Origin: CAVSWN01 sp046728115
Lineage (GTDB): Bacteria > Acidobacteriota > Vicinamibacteria > Vicinamibacterales > CAVVIG01
Direction: 5' to 3'
Assembly: GCA_046728115.1 (NCBI GenBank)
Contig: JBKPDW010000366.1
Location: 1 to 37,863 of the forward strand
Length of the DNA: 37,863 nt
Positions within the stretch are counted from its first letter, which is position 1; each line of letters opens with the position of its first letter. The notes under the pieces were generated by a model. It was not told the DNA's origin, ran no database searches, and saw only the letters and a program-made list of their open reading frames with translations. Position numbers and translations under genes: made by a program. This document shows positions 32,039-37,863 of the stretch, piece by piece.

Positions 32039-33571
32039 ATGAAAATCGCGCCGCTTGTTGGTGTCATTGCCGTTCTCGCGCTCGGCGGATCAGACGCAGT
32101 GCCTCGAGTTGCGGCCGCTGGACCCATTGCGTGCAACTCCCTCGGTCAGATGGCACTTACGAACGGGATGCTCGTCTCCGCCGAGTCGGTGCCGGCTGGT
32201 GAGTTCACGCCTCCCTCTTCCACCAATGCGTCTGCTGCGAACGCGTTCAGGACCCTTCCGGCGTTTTGTCGCGTCACCGCTCGGCTGACTCCGACCTCTG
32301 ATTCAGACATCCGCATCGAGGTATGGCTGCCGCAATCCGGTTGGAACCGCAAGATGCAGGCTGTCGGCAATGGCGGGTTGGGTGGGACGATCCCATATGC
32401 GGCGCTCGCGGCTGCCATCAAGACAGGTTATGCCGCTGCGGGGACGGACACGGGCCACGTCGGCGGCAACGGCGATTTCGTGGCCGGTCATCCCGAGAAA
32501 CTCGTCGATTTCGGCTATCGCGCCATCCACGAAATGACTGTAGCTGCCAAGACCGTCGTGGCGGCGCACTACGACGCGCGTCCGGCAAGGTCGTATTTCA
32601 ACGCGTGCTCGACGGGAGGAAGGCAGGGACTCGTCGAGGCGCAGCGCTACCCGGAGGATTTCGACGGGATCGTGGCTGGAGACGCGTCGTGGGACCAGAT
32701 GCGCCTCTACGCCGCGCGGGTTGCGTTGAACGTCTTCGTCAACCGCGAACCTGCGGCGGTCATTCCTTCAAGCAAGTACCCGATGATCCACAACGCGGTG
32801 CTGGGCGCCTGCGACGCATTGGACGGCGTCAAGGATGGTGTGATCGAGGACCCGGTGCGATGCTCCTTCGATTTCGCCACGCTCACATGCTCCGGCGACG
32901 ATAGCGCCGATTGCCTGACGAAACCACAAGTCGAGACCGCAAAGGCGATGGCTTCGCCAATCATCGACCGACAGAGCGGCGCTGTTTTGCATCCGGGCCG
33001 TTATTACCCTGGTGCGGAGCTGGGATGGGGTGCCGTCGGTGGGCCCTCACCGTCCGGGGAATCTCTGGAAGGCATGAAGAAAATCGTGTTCAACCCGAAT
33101 TGGGATTACCACGCCATACGTGTTCCTGACGATATCGACCGGGCGGTACGAGCTGATGACGGATTGCTGTACGGCGGAGATCCGAACCTCACGCGTTTTT
33201 TCAGTCGCGGTGGCAAGCTGCTGATGTATCACGGGTGGGCAGATGCCTTGGTCACGCCGGACGCAAGCCTGATCATGTACAGGCGGATCAACGAAGCGGT
33301 GGGACCTGCAGCCGCGAATTCGCTCGCGCTGTTCATGGTGCCAGGCATGGGCCACTGCCAGGGCGGACCGGGAACCGACGTCTTCGATAAAGTCGTCGCG
33401 ATCGATCAGTGGGTCGAGTCCGGTACCAAGCCGCAGTCGATTCACGCCTCCCACATGACGGCAGGCGTCGTCGACCGCACGCGGCCACTGTGTGCGTATC
33501 CGGGGACCGCGCATTACATCGGCAGCGGGAGCACCGATGAGGCGCAGAACTTCCTCTGCCAGATGCCATAG
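32039..33571 (+). CDS. Tannase/feruloyl esterase family secreted hydrolase
   Basis: This exported protein of 510 residues (signal MKIAPLVGVIAVLALGGSDAV) belongs to the tannase/feruloyl esterase alpha/beta-hydrolases. The family's CS-D-HC layout is complete: Cys190-Ser191 in NACSTGGRQG, Asp402 in YHGWADALVTP, and His439-Cys440 in GMGHCQGG, where the two Cys normally form a disulfide beside the triad. ACDALDGVKDGVIEDP is the calcium-loop region of the lid domain. It cleaves an ester of a phenolic acid, such as gallate or ferulate esters, in the periplasm or outside; the precise ester is unknown. The IS21 element inserted two bases after its stop, leaving the gene intact. Confidence 0.93.
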   Translation: MKIAPLVGVIAVLALGGSDAVPRVAAAGPIACNSLGQMALTNGMLVSAESVPAGEFTPPSSTNASAANAFRTLPAFCRVTARLTPTSDSDIRIEVWLPQSGWNRKMQAVGNGGLGGTIPYAALAAAIKTGYAAAGTDTGHVGGNGDFVAGHPEKLVDFGYRAIHEMTVAAKTVVAAHYDARPARSYFNACSTGGRQGLVEAQRYPEDFDGIVAGDASWDQMRLYAARVALNVFVNREPAAVIPSSKYPMIHNAVLGACDALDGVKDGVIEDPVRCSFDFATLTCSGDDSADCLTKPQVETAKAMASPIIDRQSGAVLHPGRYYPGAELGWGAVGGPSPSGESLEGMKKIVFNPNWDYHAIRVPDDIDRAVRADDGLLYGGDPNLTRFFSRGGKLLMYHGWADALVTPDASLIMYRRINEAVGPAAANSLALFMVPGMGHCQGGPGTDVFDKVVAIDQWVESGTKPQSIHASHMTAGVVDRTRPLCAYPGTAHYIGSGSTDEAQNFLCQMP

Positions 33572-33573
33572 CG

Positions 33574-33579
33574 CGCGAC
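33574..33579. repeat. Left copy of 6-bp target duplication
   Basis: CGCGAC directly before the IS21-family left end. The same six bases follow the right end at 36470-36475. IS21 elements make short target duplications, so this marks both boundaries. Confidence 0.8.
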
Positions 33580-33593
33580 TGCGCGCGCCACGG

Positions 33594-33695
33594 CATCGTG
33601 ATCACCTGTTCCACGCCATCGTGATCACTCATTCCACAGCATCGTGATCACCCGTTCCACGGGTCGTGATCACCGATTCCACACATCGTGATCAC
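33594..33695 (+). repeat. Left terminal repeat array of the IS21 element
   Basis: Five copies of CATCGTGATCAC start at 33594, 33617, 33640, 33662 (degenerate: only TCGTGATCAC from 33664) and 33684. Spacing is 23, 23, 22 and 22 bases. The first four copies are followed by a TTCCAC-like spacer end. They are the probable binding sites for IstA. Confidence 0.88.
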
Positions 33696-33726
33696 CCGAC
33701 TCGGACCTGCTGAGGGTCCACGGGGG

Positions 33727-33745
33727 CGACGCGGGGCGTCGTTTT
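33727..33745 (+). terminator. Intrinsic terminator-like hairpin inside the left IS end
   Basis: CGACGC-GGG-GCGTCG followed by TTTT: a perfect 6-base stem with a 3-base loop and a T run. It lies before istA and would stop transcripts entering from the upstream tannase-family gene. Confidence 0.65.
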
Positions 33746-33787
33746 ACCATCGCCGTTTTGGCCGACTGCGGTTCGGCGGAGAGGGTG

Positions 33788-35350
33788 ATGGCGACGGAAC
33801 GACTGCCCATGCGACACATTCGAGAGATTCTGCGACTGAAATGGCGCTTGAAGCGAAGCCACCGCGAAACGGCGCGCAGTCTGGGGATCAGTCCCGGCGC
33901 GGTGGCGTCGGTGATGAGCCGGGCGAGCGCGATCGGCCTGACGTGGGCGGCGCTCGAGGAGGTGAGCGACGACGCCCTCGAGCAACGGCTCTACGGCCCG
34001 AAGGTGACCGGCCGCGGGGCGCGGCCGCTGCCCGATCCCGCCTGGGTCCACACCGAACTGCGACGCGCCGGCGTCACGCTCGAGCTGCTGCACCTGGAAT
34101 ATCTGCAGCAGCATCCCGACGGCTATCGCTATTCGGCCTTCTGCGCGTACTACCGCGACTGGCTGGAGCGGCAGCGTGTGTCGATGCGCCAGGTGCACAA
34201 GGCCGGGGAGAAGCTCTTTGTCGATTACTCCGGCAAGAAGCCCGAGCTCGTGGATGCGGCGACCGGGGTCGTGCGGTCTGTCGAACTGTTTGTCGCCGTC
34301 CTCGGCGCCTCGAACTATACCTACGCTGAAGCCACCGAGACGCAGCGGAGCGCCGATTTCATCCAGAGTCACAGTCGGGCGCTGGAGTATCTGGGCGGCG
34401 CACCAGCGCTCGTGGTCCCCGATCAGCTGAAGACCGGCGTGCGCGACGCGTGTCGCTACGAACCGATTCTCCAGCGGACGTACGAAGAGTGGGCCGCGCA
34501 CTATCAGACGGCGATTTTGCCGGCCCGACCGGCGAAGCCTCGCGACAAAGCGAAAGTCGAAGTGGCCGTCCAGGTCGCCCAACGCTGGATCCTCGCCCGG
34601 CTGCGGCATGAGACCTTCTGCTCCGTCGCCGCGCTGAACGCGCGGATCCGCGAGCTCTTGGCCGAGCTGAACGCGCGGCCGATGAAAGGCTACGGCGGCG
34701 CCTCGCGCCGGGACCTTTTCACGCGCTTCGATCAGCCGGCGCTGCGGCCGTTGCCGGCCGAGCGCTTCGTCTACACCGAATGGCGCGAGGCGCGCGTGAA
34801 CATCGATTATCACGTCGACGTCGAGCACCATCTCTACTCCGTCCCACATCGCCTCATTCACCAGACCGTCGACATCCGGCTCTCGGCCACGACGCTCGAA
34901 GTGTTTCAGCGCGGCACCCGGATCTGGGTGCATCGCCGCAGTCACCGCCCGGGCTATACCACCGTCCCCGAACACATGCCGCACGCCCACCGGGCGCACT
35001 TGGAGTGGAGTCCGTCGCGCCTCATCCGGTGGGGCGCCACGGTGGGCCCGCAGACCGCCGCGCTGGTCGAGCAGATTCTCGCGAGCCGGTCCCATCCCGA
35101 GCAGGGCTACCGGCCCTGTCTCGGTCTGCTGCGGCTCGCCAAGCAGTACGGCCCCGAACGGGTCGAGGCGGCCAGCGCTCGCGCGGTTCTCGTCGGCGCC
35201 CGGTCGTATCGACACGTCGAGGCGATGCTCAAGCACGGCCTCGATCGCGTGCCCCTCGAGCCGGACGATCCGGCACCGTCCCCACGGCGGGTCCATGACA
35301 ACGTCCGCGGCCCGGCCTATTACCAACAGGAGCTCCCACATGCTGACTGA
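33788..35350 (+). CDS. istA: IS21 family transposase IstA
   Basis: The transposase is about 520 residues. The N-terminal helix-turn-helix is HIREILRLKWRLKRSHRETARSLGISPGAV. The catalytic domain shows the DDE residues in order, at about D146 (KLFVDYSGK), D212 (VVPDQLKTG) and E258 (RDKAKVEVAV), with the 45-residue-class spacing of the second and third typical of rve-type integrases. The C-terminal region with HLYSVPHRL is standard for IstA. Start: ATG 33788, preceded by GGAGAGG; a TTG ten codons upstream is possible. It binds the terminal repeats and joins DNA ends; IstB assists. Confidence 0.95.
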   Translation: MATERLPMRHIREILRLKWRLKRSHRETARSLGISPGAVASVMSRASAIGLTWAALEEVSDDALEQRLYGPKVTGRGARPLPDPAWVHTELRRAGVTLELLHLEYLQQHPDGYRYSAFCAYYRDWLERQRVSMRQVHKAGEKLFVDYSGKKPELVDAATGVVRSVELFVAVLGASNYTYAEATETQRSADFIQSHSRALEYLGGAPALVVPDQLKTGVRDACRYEPILQRTYEEWAAHYQTAILPARPAKPRDKAKVEVAVQVAQRWILARLRHETFCSVAALNARIRELLAELNARPMKGYGGASRRDLFTRFDQPALRPLPAERFVYTEWREARVNIDYHVDVEHHLYSVPHRLIHQTVDIRLSATTLEVFQRGTRIWVHRRSHRPGYTTVPEHMPHAHRAHLEWSPSRLIRWGATVGPQTAALVEQILASRSHPEQGYRPCLGLLRLAKQYGPERVEAASARAVLVGARSYRHVEAMLKHGLDRVPLEPDDPAPSPRRVHDNVRGPAYYQQELPHAD

Positions 35351-36098
35351 ACAGACCGTCGAACGCCTTCGCAGTCTTCGGCTCGGTGCGATCGCCGAGG
35401 CCTATCTCGCCCAACAGCGCGACCCGTCGAGCACCTCGCTCAGTTTCGATGAGCGCCTCGGCATGCTCGTCGATGCCGAGCAACTCGCTCGGGACAATCG
35501 GGCACTCACGCGTCGGCTGAAGGAAGCGAAGCTCCGATTGAGCCAGGCGTGTCTCGAGGATCTCGACTACGGTGGCCGCAAGCTCGATCGCGCGCTCATC
35601 CGGCAACTCGCCACGTGTCGCTGGGTGGCGGAGCATCAGAACATTCTCATCACCGGCGCCACCGGCGTCGGCAAGACGTTTCTCGCCTGCGCCTTGGGCC
35701 AACAGGCCTGCCGCCTGCGACATCGTGTGATCTACCGGCGGACCCCTCGGCTGTTTCCCGAGCTCACGCTTGCGCACGGCGACGGCACCTACCCGACCCT
35801 GCTGGCGCGCTTCGCGCGGGTCGATGTCCTGATCCTCGATGATTGGGGACTCGTGGGGCTCAAAGACGCCCAACGTCAGGACCTGCTGGAGATCCTCGAC
35901 GACCGCGATGGCGCGCGGTCCACGATCATCACCAGTCAGCTCCCGACCGATCGCTGGCATGAGCACCTCGGCGATCCGACCGTGGCTGACGCGATCCTCG
36001 ACCAGGTCGTGCATCGCGCGCATCGCCTCACCCTCGGGGGACCCTCGCGCCGCAAGCCCAGTGGGAATGGATCGTCCGCATCGAAGAGCGACGCATGA
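35340..36098 (+). CDS. istB: IS21 family helper ATPase IstB
   Basis: This AAA+ ATPase of about 252 residues is related to DnaC. Walker A is GATGVGKT at about 106-113, Walker B is VLILDDWG, and sensor-like ITSQLPTDRWHEHLGDPTVADAILDQVVH follows, as in all IstB proteins. It chooses the target and stimulates IstA. The ATG at 35340 lies inside the end of istA (11 bases of overlap), with AGGAG seven bases upstream, so translation is coupled. The C-terminus ends with a Ser/Lys-rich tail. Confidence 0.95.
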   Translation: MLTEQTVERLRSLRLGAIAEAYLAQQRDPSSTSLSFDERLGMLVDAEQLARDNRALTRRLKEAKLRLSQACLEDLDYGGRKLDRALIRQLATCRWVAEHQNILITGATGVGKTFLACALGQQACRLRHRVIYRRTPRLFPELTLAHGDGTYPTLLARFARVDVLILDDWGLVGLKDAQRQDLLEILDDRDGARSTIITSQLPTDRWHEHLGDPTVADAILDQVVHRAHRLTLGGPSRRKPSGNGSSASKSDA

Positions 36099-36343
36099 GC
36101 ACGCTGACAACGCGTTCGGGGAATACCGGCGGTCGGCCAGCCTCCCGATCTTCGTTGATAGAGCATCCTGGCCGGTCGGCGATCACCGCCGCGGCCTGTG
36201 GACCGTGCCCGAGCTGTGGAAAACGCAAAGAACGCGTTTCCCACAAGCTCGTTGGACGGCGCACAGAACGCGCCGCCCACACGGCCCACAAGGCATTCGT
36301 CTTCGTCACTGAAGAAGAAAGAACTGAAGAGCCACTACAATGA
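36095..36343 (+). CDS. Possible third frame of the IS element (82 residues)
   Basis: The ATG overlaps the istB stop as ATGA, so it could be translated by coupling. The product contains CGPCPSCGKRKERV, a short zinc-knuckle-like C-x2-C-x2-C pattern, then a basic and finally acidic tail (EEERTEEPLQ). I do not recognise it, and IS21 elements normally have only two genes. The same stretch forms a strong hairpin, which argues that it may be untranslated. Low confidence. Confidence 0.25.
   Translation: MSTLTTRSGNTGGRPASRSSLIEHPGRSAITAAACGPCPSCGKRKERVSHKLVGRRTERAAHTAHKAFVFVTEEERTEEPLQ
36211..36248. repeat. Long imperfect hairpin downstream of istB
   Basis: GAGCTGTGGAAAACGC and GCGTTTCCCACAAGCTC pair with one bulge and one mismatch around the loop AAAGAAC, giving a stem of about 16 bases. 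It lies in the otherwise gene-poor end of the IS element and may end or stabilise its message. The left arm also contains TGTGGAAAA, close to a DnaA box. Confidence 0.55.
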
Positions 36344-36400
36344 CATCCTTCACTGAGGAGGCTGATCCCAAACACTGACGTCCTCGCGTCGCTTCGCTCC

Positions 36401-36456
36401 GATCACGATGGGCCGGAATGACTGATCACGATGGCCTGGACCAAGTGATCACGATG
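36401..36456 (-). repeat. Right terminal repeat array of the IS21 element
   Basis: Three copies of GATCACGATG start at 36401, 36424 and 36447, exactly 23 bases apart, inverted relative to the left array. The GGAAT spacer corresponds to the TTCC of the left side. The outermost copy reads GTGATCACGATG. Confidence 0.88.
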
Positions 36457-36469
36457 CCTGGAATGCGCA

Positions 36470-36475
36470 CGCGAC
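36470..36475. repeat. Right copy of 6-bp target duplication
   Basis: CGCGAC follows the GCGCA end of the element and equals the six bases before its left end. Confidence 0.8.
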
Positions 36476-36712
36476 AGCAACGCGGCCCCCGTTCCTCGGA
36501 ATTGTCGATTCGAGGCGAGTCGCTTCCGCGCAGGTACGCCCATTACAGTGAATCGCGACGTACTGCACGGCATGAGCGCACGCAGCCCCCTGACGCTCGA
36601 TCGCCTCCCGTCCGACCGCCTCCTAGCGGCCGTCTTGACGCGAGTTGCTCCGGTGTCACGATCTCCGCGGGGGCAGCCGCGGAAAGTACGCTGCAAGGAG
36701 CGCGCGCGATCG

Positions 36713-36982
36713 ATGCGGCTGTGGCCGGCGGCTGCGATCCTGTTTGCCGCGACCTCGGCTGTCCTGGCGCGACGCTCCTGTTGTCGCCGCGAGCCACGGA
36801 TTCCGCGCCGCCCGTTCAGTTCACCGTCCTCCGGCCGGATGGCGCGCGCTTCAGCCCGAGCCCGGGCGGGGAACGACGTTCCGCCGATAGCCGTCTCGCC
36901 GGACGGACGCTGGTTGGTATTCGGGGCCAAGAACCACCTGTGGGTGCACATCGGCGCTCCCGGCAGTTTCCGTACGTCAGGT
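36713..36982 (+). pseudogene. Fragment of a PD40/kinase-type protein, frameshifted
   Basis: Three pieces in two frames line up with one protein. MRLWPAAAILFAATSAVL (36713 on) looks like a membrane helix. From 36766 another frame gives GATLLLSPRATDSAPPVQF and TVLRPDGARFSPSPG. From 36872 the first frame resumes with NDVPPIAVSPDGRWLVFGA and KNHLWV. This is the transmembrane segment and first propeller blade (SPDGRWLVF is the PD40/WD40-like motif) of the extracellular part of acidobacterial Ser/Thr kinases. The kinase domain before and the remaining blades after are missing, so it is a dead relic. The bases between the IS end and 36713 show no supported gene. Confidence 0.55.
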
Positions 36983-37007
36983 GATGCATGCGCGCAACCC
37001 GAGGCGA

Positions 37008-37436
37008 TTAGCGTGTTGGCTCGACGGCTCTCTCACAGTTGATTGACCAGGGTATTCCGAACTGATCGACGAGGACCCCGAACCGACTCGCCCAGTACGT
37101 CTCCTGGAGTGGCATCGCGACCTTGCCGTTCTCCGCGAGCGCCTGAAATATGCGCTCCGCTGCGACAGAGTCGTCCATGTTGAGGAGAATTTGAAAACCT
37201 CGTGGTTGCTCATACCGGTCAGGCGGGACGTCCGAGCCCGCGAACCCGACATCGCCGATCTTGAGAGTGGCGTGAGCGATCTTCGCTTCCCATCCCGAAG
37301 GCGCATCGGCCGCCGTCGGTGAATCACCCCACCTGAGCATGTAGGCAATGGTGCCGTTCAGGCACTGTTCATAGAATCTGAACGCTGCCTCGCATTGACC
37401 GTTGAAGGCGAGCGAGATGTGGGGACTCAGCTTCAT
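37008..37436 (-). CDS. VOC family protein, PhnB-like
   Basis: This 142-residue protein starts KLSPHISLAFNGQCEAAFRFYEQCLNG, the classic first beta-alpha-beta of PhnB/glyoxalase-like proteins, and ends WASRFGVLVDQFGIPWSINCE, the conserved end with FGxxxDxFGxxW. IAHATLKIGDVGFAGSDVPP lies in the middle. PhnB-type proteins form dimers and often lack metal; no reaction is established for most. It lies downstream of the AraC-type gene, in the same direction, with about 50 bases between, and they may be one unit. Confidence 0.88.
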   Translation of the reverse strand: MKLSPHISLAFNGQCEAAFRFYEQCLNGTIAYMLRWGDSPTAADAPSGWEAKIAHATLKIGDVGFAGSDVPPDRYEQPRGFQILLNMDDSVAAERIFQALAENGKVAMPLQETYWASRFGVLVDQFGIPWSINCERAVEPTR

Positions 37437-37487
37437 TGATGCGCCTCCAGGAGACGTCGCATTTATCGCGGTTGACTGCGATCGACT

Positions 37488-37863
37488 TCAGACTTCATCA
37501 TCGCCGCCCGAGAATTCATAGTCTTGTAAAAATGGCAGCTCGCCAGCGATCCATACCCTGGGGGAACAACCTGCTAATGCCTGCCACTCGCGAGTCATGT
37601 GCGCCTGGTCGTAGTAGCCGCATGCGGCAGCAACGTCGGCAAGTCGGGGTCGCGCGTCTTTGATCAACCAGCACGCCCGCTCGAAACGAAGAACCCGAGC
37701 CGCGGTTTTTGGGGCCAGGCCAACCTCGGCCCGGAAGCGTTCGGTGAAGTGTGCTCGACTCCACCCGATGACTCGTGCGAGCGCTTCAATCGACTGGCGA
37801 CCATGGCTGGCTGCGAGCTCTCGCCAGGCCCACACGATGGCGTGAGGGTGCTCGGTGGGAATC
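37488..37863 (-). CDS. AraC family transcriptional regulator, 5' end outside window
   Basis: The frame stays open to the window end, so the N-terminus is missing. The visible 125 residues hold both AraC helix-turn-helix units: SIEALARVIGWSRAHFTERFRAEVGLAPKTAARVLRF and LADVAAACGYYDQAHMTREWQALAGCSPRVW. The last helix is followed by a short tail (GELPFLQDYEFSG). Proteins like this often carry an N-terminal DUF6597-type sensing part. It probably controls the PhnB-like gene just downstream. The GTG at 37835 could be called as a start but lies inside the domain. Confidence 0.9.
   Translation of the reverse strand, partial: IPTEHPHAIVWAWRELAASHGRQSIEALARVIGWSRAHFTERFRAEVGLAPKTAARVLRFERACWLIKDARPRLADVAAACGYYDQAHMTREWQALAGCSPRVWIAGELPFLQDYEFSGGDDEV

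Larger units (their letters stand above)
33580..36469 (+). mobile_element. Complete IS21-family insertion sequence, 2890 bp
   Basis: The element begins TGCGC and ends GCGCA, is flanked by CGCGAC on both sides, and carries istA and istB in the usual order with overlapping frames. Both ends hold arrays of a GTGATCAC-centred repeat in opposite orientation, as is typical of IS21 multiple terminal repeats. The genes look intact and the target duplication is still perfect, suggesting recent arrival. A hairpin with T run insulates the left side. The 370 bases after istB contain a further small frame and hairpins. Confidence 0.92.

Noticed and set aside
33594..33695. CRISPR-like regular repeats
   Set aside because: The repeat core is only 12 bases with 10-11-base spacers and has an inverted counterpart at the other end of a transposase pair, so it is an IS21 end.
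36344..36400. Replication-type DnaA boxes in the IS tail
   Set aside because: Only one near match (TGTGGAAAA at about 36216) and it is part of a hairpin arm; no cluster or AT-rich unwinding segment.

Overview
The window is high-G+C bacterial chromosome, almost fully coding on both strands. The mix of genes suggests a soil-type Acidobacteriota member, perhaps of the Vicinamibacteria: Tat-exported Gfo/Idh/MocA oxidoreductases, a DUF1080 hydrolase, a PQQ dehydrogenase paired with a c-type cytochrome, a GMC/gluconate-dehydrogenase-3 pair, and the remnant of a PD40-type kinase. This assignment is inference from gene style; no rRNA or marker gene is present. No tRNA, rRNA or CRISPR array was seen.

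Layout. 1-2.4 kb: 3' part of a clan GH-A glycosidase, a secreted protein of unknown function, and a solitary Dam-type adenine methylase. 2.4-7.6 kb: a membrane PAS-GGDEF-EAL c-di-GMP protein, divergent from a membrane spermidine-synthase-like protein. 7.6-17.4 kb: a carbohydrate region. It holds a DUF1080 hydrolase, a Tat-exported Gfo/Idh/MocA protein, and a leftward five-gene operon (cytochrome c, PQQ dehydrogenase, sugar isomerase/epimerase, second Gfo/Idh/MocA, NupG-type MFS). A divergent LacI regulator has a perfect LacI-family operator in its upstream region. 17.5-21.9 kb: a hypothetical membrane-anchored protein whose frame runs into a convergent SGNH hydrolase, then a GMC oxidoreductase with its small Tat-exported subunit. 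22-24.8 kb: a small monooxygenase-like protein, a 68-residue CxxC protein, and convergent NAD-salvage genes pncA and pncB. 25-29.3 kb: a Tat-exported FAD oxidoreductase divergent from a TetR regulator, with a 30-bp perfect palindrome over the regulator's start, and a secreted HEAT-repeat protein. 29.5-31.8 kb: an arsenic locus (arsR-arsN2 divergent from arsM-arsC) around a clear ArsR operator. 32-33.6 kb: a tannase/feruloyl-esterase family enzyme. 33.58-36.47 kb: a complete IS21-family element (istA, istB) with arrays of 23-bp-spaced terminal repeats and a 6-bp target duplication. 36.5-37.9 kb: a frameshifted PD40/kinase fragment, a VOC/PhnB protein, and an AraC-type regulator cut by the window end.

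How it fits together. DUF1080, Gfo/Idh/MocA, TIM-barrel isomerase/epimerase and GMC plus gluconate-dehydrogenase subunit 3 are families linked to oxidative, 3-keto-sugar routes of glycoside breakdown. The window appears to carry that chemistry in three neighbouring units, with the periplasmic PQQ dehydrogenase and cytochrome c joined to it in one operon. The PQQ dehydrogenase has the extra aspartate typical of lanthanide-dependent enzymes. The arsenic locus can reduce and methylate arsenic but has no visible efflux pump.
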